Shown here in pieces: positions 46,457 through 55,871 of a DNA stretch of 64,000 nt. The position numbers and the translations under genes are program-made. This DNA comes from Bacteroidota bacterium (GTDB lineage Bacteria; Bacteroidota; Bacteroidia; AKYH767-A; OLB10). The notes under the pieces were generated by a model. It saw nothing but the letters and a program-made list of their open reading frames with translations, did not search any database and was not told the DNA's origin. Where the stretch lies: positions 248,001 through 312,000 of the forward strand of contig JADJOZ010000004.1 of NCBI GenBank assembly GCA_016713525.1, given 5' to 3'. How positions within the stretch are numbered: position 1 is the first letter of the stretch; every line of letters begins with the position of its first letter.

Positions 46457-48709
46457 ATGAAAAAGTGTGCATTCCTCTTTGTAGCTTTACTGATAACCTT
46501 TTCAGCGTCTGCTCAAAGTCGATCAGAACAAAAAGCCGATGCCGAAGCCAAGAAAATCAGAGATGAGGTTTTTGGTTCTTCCGATAAAGATTTTGCTGTT
46601 ACCGCAGTTCCGGAAAATCTGAAAAAAGAATCGGCGGTAATTATTTGTCAGAAACTGACTCAGGTATTCGACAAAGAAGGAGCCGATATTGGGATTGGCT
46701 CCAATAAAAGTTTATCTACAACGGAAACAATCAGAAAGCGCATTAAACTGCAGGATAAATCTGCCGTTGAAGCATTTTCAGAATTCTACTTTAAAAATAC
46801 CAAAGATATTGGAATCCTAATTGAAAAGCCTGACGGACGTAAAACAGAAATCAATCTTAAAGAAGCTGTTGAAGTTTCCGATAATACGCGTATCCCCACC
46901 ATCTACAGATCCTATTATTCTTTTAGTTACAAATACAAAAAAATTGCTATCCCCGATTTACAACCCGGTGATATCATCGATTATTTCTACCGTGTTTCTG
47001 AAAGCTATTTTATTCCTCAGGTAACCCAATTTGCATTTAATGATGTAATTGTTTCCCTGGCAAATTCTTATCCTACCATCAAACAAAAAATTGAATTTAA
47101 TGTTGAGAAACAATTTTATATCAATATTAAAAGTTTGAATGGTGCACCTACATTAACTCCCGAGAATCAAAAAGAAGGGAATTATTCTATTTACACTATG
47201 GTTCTTGAGAATCAGGATAAGCAACACGATGAGCGCTGGGTATATCCATACCGTTCCACACCAACTGTTAAATATCAGGTTTTCTTCCTTCGTTCGGAAG
47301 GTTCTAAAACCAATTATGCAGTTGGCGAAAGAGGTAAGCCTAAAACTTCAATTACACCTGATGAAGCAGTTGAACAAATAACAAACATATATGAAGATGC
47401 ACCATCTAGTTTAGCGCAAGGCTTTAGTTATGAACTTGGTAGTTATGTTACGGATAAATTAGGCAAAGAAACTGATCCGGTAAAAATTGCTTATGCTGCC
47501 TACTCCTATCTCCGTGGACTAATTTCGGTGCCAGCAGTGGTTTCCATGTATCCCGGATATCTCGATCAACCTTATGAATCTGTTAAAGCAGCGCTATCAG
47601 ATCCCGATTTGTATGGCCCCAACAATGAAACAATAAATGACGAAATTTTTACTAAAATCATAGCAAGAGTACTTAAAAATCGGAAGATTGAATTTCGTGT
47701 TGCCTTTGCCGTTCCGCGTCACATTGGTAATTTGGAAGATGCTATACTTGCAAATGAATTTATGTGGGGCTTACATGTTGAAGGAGCGAAACCATTTTTC
47801 CTTTTTGCACCATCTTCAGGTTCACTACCCGGTGAAATCGATGCCCGCATGCAGGGTGTTGATGCTTACCTGTTTAATCCGATAAGTAAATCAGGAAAAA
47901 AATATGAAATTAAAAAAATAGCTGTGAGTTCCCACGAGCAAAATGCTACAATGGAAAAACTTACGGTCACTTTTGATGAAAGCATGGAACTTGCAGCTTT
48001 CAACAGAAATGTAACAGTTAAAGGATTAAATAAAGATCCTTATTACAACTCTACCATCATTGTGAACGATTACCTCGATACAGAAATGACTGAGTATAAA
48101 CTTAAACCCAAATATATTTACAAAGGGAAAAAAGATAAAATGGCAATCATTGATGCCGGAGTAAAAAGTGCCCGTGAAGAAGCTGTAAAGAACAGAAAAG
48201 ATAGTCAGAAAGCAGAACTCGAAGACAATGGTTTTGAAATTGGCACTTATGATTCCTTCGATCTGGTTAGTGATGGCAGAGAAAAAGCAAAACCTGAAAT
48301 TAAGTTTACTGAGAAATTTACTGTTAAAAATTTAATTAAAAAAGCAGGTCCTACTTACATCCTCGATGCAGGTAAAATAATTGGTGAACAGCTGGAAGTG
48401 AAGGAAGATGAATTGAAACGTCACTACGACATTTACATGGGAAATACCCGTTCCTTCAATTACGAAATTGCTGTTACCATTCCTGATGGTTATAAAGTTG
48501 AAGGCATTGATAAGCTGAATAAAGATGTTGATAATGCAACCGGTTTCTTTAAAAGTACAGCTAAGGTGGAAGGCAATCAGTTAATTATTACTGCCAGCAA
48601 AGCCTACAAAACTATTTATGAGAAGAAAGAAAACTGGCCAGAAATGGTGAAGTTTCTGGATGAAGCCTATAAATTTACTCAGGTAAAAGTAGTCCTGAAA
48701 AAAGCTTGA
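46457..48709 (+). CDS. DUF3857 protein, non-catalytic transglutaminase paralogue
   Basis: 750 aa, signal peptide about 1-20. DUF3857 region (about 60-290: SKSLSTTETIRKRIKLQDKSAVE, SFSYKYKKIAIPDLQPGD). The transglutaminase-like region (about 325-480) lacks the catalytic cysteine: DEIFTKIIARVLKNRKIEFRV stands where the preceding gene has the FGDCKGMANLL segment. So it is probably not an enzyme. It follows its paralogue after 25 bp and a strong terminator follows. Confidence 0.85.
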   Translation: MKKCAFLFVALLITFSASAQSRSEQKADAEAKKIRDEVFGSSDKDFAVTAVPENLKKESAVIICQKLTQVFDKEGADIGIGSNKSLSTTETIRKRIKLQDKSAVEAFSEFYFKNTKDIGILIEKPDGRKTEINLKEAVEVSDNTRIPTIYRSYYSFSYKYKKIAIPDLQPGDIIDYFYRVSESYFIPQVTQFAFNDVIVSLANSYPTIKQKIEFNVEKQFYINIKSLNGAPTLTPENQKEGNYSIYTMVLENQDKQHDERWVYPYRSTPTVKYQVFFLRSEGSKTNYAVGERGKPKTSITPDEAVEQITNIYEDAPSSLAQGFSYELGSYVTDKLGKETDPVKIAYAAYSYLRGLISVPAVVSMYPGYLDQPYESVKAALSDPDLYGPNNETINDEIFTKIIARVLKNRKIEFRVAFAVPRHIGNLEDAILANEFMWGLHVEGAKPFFLFAPSSGSLPGEIDARMQGVDAYLFNPISKSGKKYEIKKIAVSSHEQNATMEKLTVTFDESMELAAFNRNVTVKGLNKDPYYNSTIIVNDYLDTEMTEYKLKPKYIYKGKKDKMAIIDAGVKSAREEAVKNRKDSQKAELEDNGFEIGTYDSFDLVSDGREKAKPEIKFTEKFTVKNLIKKAGPTYILDAGKIIGEQLEVKEDELKRHYDIYMGNTRSFNYEIAVTIPDGYKVEGIDKLNKDVDNATGFFKSTAKVEGNQLIITASKAYKTIYEKKENWPEMVKFLDEAYKFTQVKVVLKKA

Positions 48710-48722
48710 TTTCTTTGAAATT

Positions 48723-48762
48723 AAACGAAAAAAAGTCCTTCACGGGACTTTTTTTCGTTTAA
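48723..48762. terminator. Strong terminator
   Basis: A 16-bp perfect arm pair from AAACGAAAAAAAGTCC and GGACTTTTTTTCGTTT around loop TTCACG. It is symmetrical and could act on both strands. Confidence 0.9.
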
Positions 48763-48797
48763 CAATACGTTAGTTGAGTTGTTTACGTTATCAGCAC

Positions 48798-49859
48798 ATG
48801 AGAACTTTACTCGTATTTTGTTTTATATTTCTGCTGGCACCGGCATATTGTCCCGCGGACGAACTTTCGGAAACCGATAAGAAGGTTATTGCTATTAAGT
48901 CGGGTGGTGACACCGAAAAATTGCATAAGGCAATCACCGAAATTACTTCTTACAAAGCTGAACAGGTGCGTGCTTTTTATGTGTGGATCGCCCATCACAT
49001 CAGCTATGATGTTCCTGAATCAAAAAACCCGCAGTTGAATCCGGTGAAGCAAGAGCCCTCCACTGTTTTGAAATCATCGAAAGCAGTTTGTCATGGCTAC
49101 TCCCGCTTATTTCAGGAGCTGTGCAATAAATCGGGAATTCCCTGCCTGTTGGTAAATGGTTATACCAAAACAGCCGATCAGTTTAATCCAGCCGGTCATA
49201 CCTGGAATGTAATCTTCCTCGACAATAGCTGGAAACTGATTGATGTAACATGGGGTGCGGGAGGTGTGAATACTTCGAACCGGTATGTGAAAGAATTTTC
49301 GGAACGCTACTTTCTCACCGCTCCCGAACTGATGCTTGAAGATCATTATCCTCTGGATCCGGTTTGGCAATTGGTTTCAAATCCTGTTCCGGTAAAAATA
49401 TGGAAAAAGAAAAACTGGCAGGAGAATTTTGATGTCAAAGCAAATGGCAGCGACTACACTGAAATGCGAAGTCAGTTGATGCAAATGGACGAGCACGGAA
49501 TCAGGTGGGCAGGCGCTGAACGGGGCAAGCAGCTTAATCCCGATGATCCGCTTACCGATGAGGAATTTAATTTTGCCCTGGTGGCGAAGGGTAATGAAGC
49601 TCACAAAAAAGCATCTGATATAGTAATTGCCTATTCCAAAAAACCGGCAAAAGCAGGTAGCAGACCAACAGCTAATGAAACGAAAGAAAGTGTTGAAAAT
49701 CTTCAAAGTGCAAAAGTACTTTACGAAGAGGCAATATCTTATTATACCAAAGTGAAACTGCGTGAAAGTCGCGATATGCGCGTGATAGAACAAAACCGCA
49801 GCGCAGCTAAAAACAACATTGCTTTTATAAATCAGGAACTTAAACGTCTGAAACTGTGA
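48798..49859 (+). CDS. Transglutaminase-like domain protein
   Basis: 353 aa from ATG 48798; signal peptide MRTLLVFCFIFLLAPAYCPA. The domain is of the kyphoscoliosis type: Cys in KAVCHGYSRLFQELC, His in AGHTWNVIFL, Asp in LIDVTWG. The C-terminus (about 250-353) is a helical region with no family I recognise. Third transglutaminase-fold protein in a row, separated from the other two by a terminator, so possibly independently transcribed. Substrate unknown. Confidence 0.85.
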   Translation: MRTLLVFCFIFLLAPAYCPADELSETDKKVIAIKSGGDTEKLHKAITEITSYKAEQVRAFYVWIAHHISYDVPESKNPQLNPVKQEPSTVLKSSKAVCHGYSRLFQELCNKSGIPCLLVNGYTKTADQFNPAGHTWNVIFLDNSWKLIDVTWGAGGVNTSNRYVKEFSERYFLTAPELMLEDHYPLDPVWQLVSNPVPVKIWKKKNWQENFDVKANGSDYTEMRSQLMQMDEHGIRWAGAERGKQLNPDDPLTDEEFNFALVAKGNEAHKKASDIVIAYSKKPAKAGSRPTANETKESVENLQSAKVLYEEAISYYTKVKLRESRDMRVIEQNRSAAKNNIAFINQELKRLKL

Positions 49860-49956
49860 TTTTTTCGTGCTTTAAGTCAGAGTTTTACCTGCTTCTTACA
49901 CTATTATGAGTTAAGGTACGGTTAAACTCCTTAGTTTTGCAAAAAGCCGGATTAAC

Positions 49957-50346
49957 ATGCTCACTTTTACCACCACACTTACCAGAACTTTCTGGATGGT
50001 GCTGGGTTTCATATTTGTAGCGATTGGAATTATTGGATATATCACGCCAATGATGCCGGGATTGGTATTTTTTCTGATGGCCACCTACTGCTTTGCCAAA
50101 GGCTCCAGAAAATTCCTCAGACTGCTTATCAGCAATAAATATGTAGGTCAGCAAATTATCGATTTTAAAAGAGGTAAAGGCATGACGATGAAAACCAAAA
50201 TCATTGCCATAATCACCATGCTGGTTAGTATGTTTATCAGTGCTTTTTTTATGGTGAAGATTTATTGGGTGAAGTGGGCGATTTGTATTACTGCAATGCT
50301 TGTTGTGGTGATTATCTGGAAACAGAAGACGAAAGTTGAAAGTTAG
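49957..50346 (+). CDS. YbaN/DUF454 family membrane protein
   Basis: 129 aa with three or four transmembrane helices. The first helix and its neighbour (MVLGFIFVAIGIIGYITPMMPG) carry the family's G-x-x-x-x-x-LP-x-x-PG-like motif, and FFLMATYCFAKGSRKF continues it. Function in the family is unknown. Its end is 90 bp before repeat copy B. Confidence 0.88.
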   Translation: MLTFTTTLTRTFWMVLGFIFVAIGIIGYITPMMPGLVFFLMATYCFAKGSRKFLRLLISNKYVGQQIIDFKRGKGMTMKTKIIAIITMLVSMFISAFFMVKIYWVKWAICITAMLVVVIIWKQKTKVES

Positions 50347-50409
50347 ATTGAAGTTGTTTCCGCATTCTCCAACTGCCACCATTCTCCGTTCTCAATCTGC
50401 TCCTCCTTC

Positions 50410-50700
50410 TCATTCTGTTTTGCATCTGCCATGCAGGCTTTGTTACTTTTTGCTTGACCAAAAAGTAACCAAAAAGTCAAGAACAGCATCAGGCACTTTC
50501 CATCCATACCAAGGTGATTTTAGTGAATTACGTTTCCCTATATTGATTCTGAACTGTTGGCTGTTTGCCGTGCGCTGCTTTTTACTAAGACAGTTTTTTT
50601 CTAATAAAAAACTGTCTTGTAAAAAAAGGCGCGAGTCGCGGCGCCAGACGGCAAACTGCAAACACGTGCGGGATGCTGTTCGGTCCTAAGGGGAATGATA
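50410..50700 (-). repeat. Structured dispersed repeat, copy B (inverted relative to copy A)
   Basis: The reverse complement of this stretch matches 24322-24586 over about 265 bp (50434-50700), with the tail at 50410-50433 matching 24685-24707. The central hairpin here is AAGACAGTTTTTT with loop ATTAG, while copy A has AAGACAGTTTTT with loop CCAAG: the stem is kept and the loop differs. The ends share CCGAACAGCATC and TTTTTGGTCAAGCAAAAAGT. Confidence 0.85.
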
Positions 50701-50735
50701 GATGGATTGGTGCTAAAAAGATATGCAGAGGACAG

Positions 50736-50773
50736 AAGGATTAAGGATTAAGGATTAAGGATTAAGGATTAAG
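50736..50773. repeat. GATTAAG heptamer tandem repeat
   Basis: Five near-perfect 7-bp units. The same heptamer occurs at 6424-6458. Confidence 0.9.
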
Positions 50774-50862
50774 ATTTTTTTGTTTCTGCTCAGTAGAGAA
50801 TTCCGCTTACGCGATGAGGAGATAAATGAAAAACGAATTTTGTTTTGTCTAAAGACTCCAAC

Positions 50863-51064
50863 CCCTTCGGCTGCGCTCAGGGCAGCGCTTGTCACTTGCC
50901 CCTTGCCACTTATCACTTGTCACCCTTCGGCTGCGCTCAGGGCGCCGCTTTCAACTTACAACTTACAACAACTGTGCAGTCACACCTTTTTACTCCGGAA
51001 CATCACATCAGCACCTTCGGCTTCGCTCAGGGCAGCGCTTGTCACCCATCGGCTTCGCTCAGGC
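50863..51064. repeat. Four copies of CCCTTCGGCTGCGCTCAGGG-type palindrome with TTGTCAC heptamers between
   Basis: Copies at 50863-50882 and 50923-50942 are identical; those at 51013-51032 and 51044-51064 are variants. Each is followed by (C)AGCGCTT or GCGCTT. Between them are 7-bp units such as TTGTCAC, TTGCCCC, TTGCCAC and TTATCAC. No gene is present, although short open frames cross it. Confidence 0.85.
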
Positions 51065-51157
51065 CGGCGCTTGCCCCTTGTCACTTGTCACTACTATTTC
51101 AACCTGTGCACCCAATTTAAAGATACCAACAAGCTCATATACAGACACTTACCCCAC

Positions 51158-51188
51158 TTGGAAGCTTCGCCAAAAAGTTGTACCTTTG
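51158..51188 (+). promoter_or_regulatory. Bacteroidota-type promoter for the T9SS gene at 51296
   Basis: TTG (51158-51160), 20 bp, TACCTTTG (51181-51188): exact match to both consensus halves. Predicted leader of about 100 nt to the start codon at 51296. Confidence 0.75.
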
Positions 51189-51295
51189 CTGCCCCATTTA
51201 CCGGGTGCTTCCTGTTAAAGAATAGTTAAGAAACATTAACGGGCATCCGGGACAGCTGCACAATCCCTTAATTTGTAAATTAAAATATTACTCTC

Positions 51296-52726
51296 ATGAA
51301 CAATTCTTTACCGATGATTAAGAAGTTGCAAATACTGTTTGCCTTCGCCGCTATTTGCGTGTTACCTGCTATTCAGGTTAATGCACAAGGTGGTTGTATT
51401 GAAATAAGAAGCATTCTGGTTGATGCCTGTGGCACTCCTGAAGGCGAAAACGAAATGGTACGCTTTGATGTTGGACCAAATGCATTGAATACTGCTAATA
51501 TGATTGTCGATTGGCCAAACAATGCATTCCAGGGCCTTTGTCAGGATGCCAACACTGCTGCTTTAGTAGCATCAGTAAATCAGAATATTGTTGGATGCGG
51601 TTCTTTAGTTGAACCTGTTGGTGGTGTTTTACCTGCTAATGCAAAAGTATTGCTGTTGACCAGCGTAAACATTAACACCATTGCAAACACATTTGCAAAT
51701 CTGAATGATGATGTAGTTGTTTTGTTTCAATGCGCAGGTAATACATCCGGACATTTTGCAAACTCTAATGTGTTACCCGGCTTGCGAACTTTAGCAATTG
51801 AATTTACAGGTGCTTGTCTCGATTCAGTTACTTACGATCGTACCTTGCTGGTAAATCAGTATGGCGTTATTGGTGGTTTCACTTTTGAAAATGATGGTGC
51901 ATTTGTAGAATTTACTTCTGGTGGTGCTGCAACTTATTTAAATTATGGATGCCAGGCATTATCTACCGGTTTGAGTCTGACTGCCGGTCCTGATGCAGGA
52001 ATTTGCCCTGGTGCTACCAACATTGCTAACCTAAATGGTAATGCAGTGAACATGGTTGGAAATCCACAATGGAATGGTGGAACAGGAACTTTTTCAAATC
52101 CTACTTCTTTAACAACAACGTATACTCCGGGACCAGGTGAAAACGGAATTATCTTCCTTACTTTAACAGGAAACGGTCCATGCGCTGCAACAATTACTGA
52201 TACTGTTCGCGTGAACATTGTTACTTCATTGCCTGCAGTTTCTATTTCATCATCTGTATCCGGACAATTCAGCTCCAGTGTTACTGATCCTACTTATTTC
52301 TACAACTGGTATCCTGATGGATCAACTACATTTATTCCCGGTGCCTTTGCTCCTACCTTCACTCCAAATACCAACGGTTGCTATTACATGATTCTTTCTA
52401 CAGTTGGTGGATGTAATGTTACTTCAAATGTATTGTGCATAACCAACGTTGGACTTACCGATCTTAATTCAGAAACGTACATGGACATCTACGGCAATCC
52501 TGGCAACAACCCATGGTTAGCCCTTGAAACTGCAACACCCGCCAATGAGGTGAATGTGGCTATCATCGATTTGTATGGACGTGTAATAAGCAGCACTGAT
52601 TTAACAATTCAATCAGGTGAATTTGAAATCCGCCCTGACTGGACATCAGTTGCAGCAGGAATTTATATGGTTCGTGTTTCTTCCAGCGACTGGAAAGTTG
52701 AAGGAAAAGTTGTTCTGACCAAATAA
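51296..52726 (+). CDS. T9SS-sorted extracellular protein
   Basis: 476 aa. Signal peptide about 1-31 (ending IQVNAQG); ATG 51317 is an alternative start. The N-terminal region GGCIEIRSILVDACGTPEGENEMV is a recurrent opening of Bacteroidota surface proteins. Residues about 220-330 form an Ig/PKD-like domain, and the last 80 residues are a type A T9SS signal (VAIIDLYGRVI, AAGIYMVRVSS, EGKVVLTK). Probably secreted and anchored; role unknown. Preceded by a good promoter and followed by a strong terminator. Confidence 0.85.
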   Translation: MNNSLPMIKKLQILFAFAAICVLPAIQVNAQGGCIEIRSILVDACGTPEGENEMVRFDVGPNALNTANMIVDWPNNAFQGLCQDANTAALVASVNQNIVGCGSLVEPVGGVLPANAKVLLLTSVNINTIANTFANLNDDVVVLFQCAGNTSGHFANSNVLPGLRTLAIEFTGACLDSVTYDRTLLVNQYGVIGGFTFENDGAFVEFTSGGAATYLNYGCQALSTGLSLTAGPDAGICPGATNIANLNGNAVNMVGNPQWNGGTGTFSNPTSLTTTYTPGPGENGIIFLTLTGNGPCAATITDTVRVNIVTSLPAVSISSSVSGQFSSSVTDPTYFYNWYPDGSTTFIPGAFAPTFTPNTNGCYYMILSTVGGCNVTSNVLCITNVGLTDLNSETYMDIYGNPGNNPWLALETATPANEVNVAIIDLYGRVISSTDLTIQSGEFEIRPDWTSVAAGIYMVRVSSSDWKVEGKVVLTK

Positions 52727-52745
52727 CAAAAAAAATATATTGAGA

Positions 52746-52775
52746 AGTCCCGGTTCATAGCCGGGACTTTTTTTA
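52746..52775 (+). terminator. Terminator
   Basis: AGTCCCGG/CCGGGACT, an 8-bp perfect stem with a 7-base loop, followed by seven T. Confidence 0.92.
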
Positions 52776-52817
52776 TGCTTTTAATTTCCTACTTTCGGGA
52801 TACCAAAACAAAACACC

Positions 52818-53294
52818 ATGAAGAACCTGAAAAGTGTAGTTGGAATATGTCTGCTGGTCGTTGGAATCACATCCTGCAAACAGCAACCCGATACCTTTAA
52901 ACAACTTAGCACTTTAGAGGGAAAATGGCTGATGCAAACACCGGAGGGAACAATGATGGAAGTCTGGGAAATCACCAACGACACATTGTACAGCGGAAAA
53001 AGCTACAGCATTGAAGGAGCAGATACCACCTTATCGGAGACCGTTCAGCTCATCCAGCGCCACGACGGGATCTATTACATTCCAACCGTCACCAATCAAA
53101 ATGATGGGGTACCCATTCCCTTTAAACTAATAACATCAGAGGCTGGCGTATTCGTTTTTGAAAACCCCACGCACGATTTTCCCACCAAAATCACCTACAA
53201 AACCGATCAAAAAAACAAACTCTCGGCCTCCATCAGCGGCAAAATAAATGGTGAAGAGAGAAAAATAGCGTTTGATTATGAGAGGGTGAAGTAA
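52818..53294 (+). CDS. Lipoprotein, DUF6265-like
   Basis: 158 aa. Lipoprotein signal with lipobox GITSC (residues about 16-20). The mature part LEGKWLMQTPEGTMMEVWEI, LIQRHDGIYYIP and FENPTHDFPTKITYK is the DUF6265 pattern, a small calycin-like beta-barrel. Function unknown; outer-membrane or periplasmic location likely. Confidence 0.82.
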   Translation: MKNLKSVVGICLLVVGITSCKQQPDTFKQLSTLEGKWLMQTPEGTMMEVWEITNDTLYSGKSYSIEGADTTLSETVQLIQRHDGIYYIPTVTNQNDGVPIPFKLITSEAGVFVFENPTHDFPTKITYKTDQKNKLSASISGKINGEERKIAFDYERVK

Positions 53295-53485
53295 TAAGAC
53301 CTCGCTCCTCACCCCTATTTTACGACGCCCTTTTCAAAAAATGAATTACAAAAACAAGGGTTTACGCTTGGGGTGTTTTAAGGACATTTCGCAATATATT
53401 GATTTTTAAGACAATATCATTAGTCGTTTTTGGAGCAAAAAGATTTAAGCCATGAATATTTAAAAACATTTATAATGTATCTATT

Positions 53486-53514
53486 TATGAACATTTTTCG
53501 TATATTTGTTCATA
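53486..53514 (+). promoter_or_regulatory. hipBA promoter with overlapping inverted-repeat operator
   Basis: TATGAACA (53486-53493) and TGTTCATA (53507-53514) form an 8-bp inverted repeat with a 13-bp spacer, and the -7 element TATATTTG (53501-53508) lies within it. A HipB-type repressor bound here would block its own promoter, as in other hipBA systems. That HipB binds here is inferred. Confidence 0.6.
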
Positions 53515-53526
53515 TTTAGTTACATT

Positions 53527-53850
53527 ATGGGTACTGGAAAAATAGTTTTGATGCCATCTTCTGTTAAGGTAATGCGGGAACTTGGTGATAACATACGACT
53601 TGCCAGGTTGCGCAGAAAATTGAGTAGCGAACAAGTATCTCAAAGGGCAGATATTAGCCGCAATACGCTTTATAAAATCGAAAAAGGTTCTGCCAGTGTG
53701 GCTTTGGGTCTCTATTGCCAGGTGCTATTTATTTTAGGGCTGGAAAAGGATTTAATTAAAGTTGCAGCTGATGATCTGTTAGGCAGGAAACTGCAAGATG
53801 CTGAATTGACTGTTAAAGTACGAGCGCCAAAGAAAAGCAGAAATGAGTGA
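53527..53850 (+). CDS. hipB: HipB-like antitoxin, XRE-type helix-turn-helix
   Basis: 107 aa from ATG 53527. The HTH (SSEQVSQRADISRNTLYKIEKG, about residues 33-54) is of the Cro/CI type. It is shown as the antitoxin by position: its end overlaps hipA by 8 bp and an inverted repeat precedes it. A C-terminal basic tail follows. Intact, unlike hipA. Confidence 0.87.
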   Translation: MGTGKIVLMPSSVKVMRELGDNIRLARLRRKLSSEQVSQRADISRNTLYKIEKGSASVALGLYCQVLFILGLEKDLIKVAADDLLGRKLQDAELTVKVRAPKKSRNE

Positions 53851-55108
53851 TAAAAAAGAGATATTGGTTTATGCTGATTGGGAAGGACTGAATGAACCGA
53901 ATTATATGGGATTACTTTCCGCAATTCCGGTAAAAGGGAAAGAGGTATTTTCATTTGAGTACGATAAATCATGGCTGAAGTCTGGATTCACCCACATCAT
54001 TGATCCTGATTTACAACTTTATTCCGGTCGCTATTTTCCAAAAGAAAACCGTCCCAACTTTGGAGTCTTTCTTGATTCAAGTCCTGATCGTTGGGGACGT
54101 GTGTTAATGGAGAGAAGGGAAGCTGCATTGGCCCGAAAAGATAAACGAGAAATAAATAATTTACATGAATCGGATTTTTTATTGGGTGTTTTTGATATAC
54201 ATCGGATGGGTGGACTTCGGTTTAAATTGGAGCAGGGAGGAAATTTTCTGAATGATAACAGACTTATGGCTGCACCACCATGGGTTGCGTTGCGTGAATT
54301 GGAACATGCAAGTCGGAAATTTGAAGAAGACAATACCACTAATGATGAATTTTTAAAATGAGTCACCATGCTCATCGCTCCAGGTTCATCGCTTGGTGGA
54401 GCACGACCCAAAGCAAGTGTTGTAGATCCAAGTGGACATTTATGGATAGCAAAGTTTCCAAGTATAAAGGATAAAATAAATATTGGAGCTTGGGAAATGG
54501 TAGCAAACAAACTCGCGAAAAAAGCAGGAATAAATATACCTGAATTCGATGTCAAGAAATTTAATAATGATCATCATACATTTCTTACAAAACGTTTCGA
54601 TCGAAATATCAGTGGCGAGCGCATTCATTTTGCGTCTGCAATGACAATGTTGGGATATTTAGATGGGGATGGATATGATAGCGGAGTTTCTTACATTGAA
54701 ATCGCTGAATTTTTAATGAGACATGGTGCCGAAACAAATCATGATTTGGAAGAACTGTGGAGACGTATTGTATTTTCAATTTGTATAAAAAATACGGACG
54801 ATCACTTGCGCAATCATGGTTTTATGCTAACCTGACAAGGCTGGAGATTGTCTCCCGCATATGACCTTAATCCTAATGAATTTGGAGATGGCTTGAGTCT
54901 AAATATTTCAGAAAAAGATAATGCTTTAGACCTGGACTTAGCACTGAGTGTCGCAGAACTATCTCGAGTTAAGAAAAGTAAAGCAACGGGAATAATAGAT
55001 AAGGTAAAATGTGTGGTAAGAGAATGGAGAAATGTAGCCAATGATAATGGTATATCAAGAACAGAGCAGGCATTGATGTCAAAGGCATTTTCGATTGTGG
55101 AAAAGTAA
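53843..55108 (+). pseudogene. hipA: HipA-like kinase with two in-frame TGA codons
   Basis: HipA kinases phosphorylate glutamyl-tRNA synthetase or other targets. The 422-codon frame is continuous except for TGA at 54359-54361 and 54833-54835; no indel is needed. The N-terminal Couple_hipA part is intact, and GGARPKASV, the ATP-lysine in WIAKFPS and the catalytic NTDDHLRNHGF are all in place. The first TGA falls where relatives often have tryptophan before the GSSLGGARPKA segment (TGG to TGA). The second is between FMLT and QGWRLSPAYD. The gene is either dead or the two codons are errors or read through. Confidence 0.8.
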
Positions 55109-55349
55109 CCACTTTAACTGATCGTTTTTCACACCAACCGAGCAACCCGTACTAAAATAAACTATTCTTTAATTGAAAATAGCAGTTCCAGGAAAATAAG
55201 TTTACATTAGCCAAAAACAGCAACCATCAGATTTCAGGACCTTCAAAATTAATAATACATCCTTACCCCTATTTCCTTTAACCATATTCAAATTCCATTT
55301 TATATAAATTCGAATAAATGCATGATGCTAAAAAAATTCCAATTTAAAA

Positions 55350-55871
55350 ATGCGATATAGAGATCCGAAAATTATTAACAGCTTCGAAATCGTTGAAATA
55401 TCAATGGTTGTTACTTTAATCAGGATATTTCTATTTATAATGACAATTGCTCCTATAATTTTGGCTGAAATAGTACCTTCAAAATATCAGATATTAGTGA
55501 GATCACTCAGTGCAGTATTCATAATTGCACTTTTCGTATTTGTGCATTTAAAATCAAATTACAAAAAAATCGGGTATTTAGATTTTTATGAAGATTTCTT
55601 CCAAATATCCATTTCCAATACTATTATTAGATCTTCAGAAGAAACGAAATTGAATATTAGATATTCGGGTTATGAAGGAGACCATTACTGGCTGCCTGGC
55701 ACTCTATTTAAGATAGTTCGAATTGACGGGATAAACGAAATACATTTAGAAATTAATAACAGAAAGGTAAAATATAAATTTCGATCAGTGGATAAAAGAG
55801 ACTTAAATTCGTTGATAAATTTCAAATCAAAATTTAAGGGACAAATGGTAATTGATATGTCACGGCGGTAG
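55350..55871 (+). CDS. Small membrane protein of unknown function
   Basis: 173 aa with two hydrophobic segments near the N-terminus (IRIFLFIMTIAPIILAEIV and ILVRSLSAVFIIALFVFVHL, about residues 24-66), then a soluble, charged C-terminal part. I do not recognise the family. The start is the ATG at 55350 and no clear promoter is visible. The upstream 241 bp appear non-coding. Confidence 0.6.
   Translation: MRYRDPKIINSFEIVEISMVVTLIRIFLFIMTIAPIILAEIVPSKYQILVRSLSAVFIIALFVFVHLKSNYKKIGYLDFYEDFFQISISNTIIRSSEETKLNIRYSGYEGDHYWLPGTLFKIVRIDGINEIHLEINNRKVKYKFRSVDKRDLNSLINFKSKFKGQMVIDMSRR

Noticed and set aside
50780..51229. Three overlapping open frames in the 50.8-51.2 kb repeats
   Set aside because: They translate the palindromic and heptamer repeats in three frames; the repeat composition explains their length.
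53843..55108. General UGA reassignment, to explain the hipA stops
   Set aside because: Many intact genes in the window end in TGA at the family's normal C-terminus, for example the flippase and cysC.
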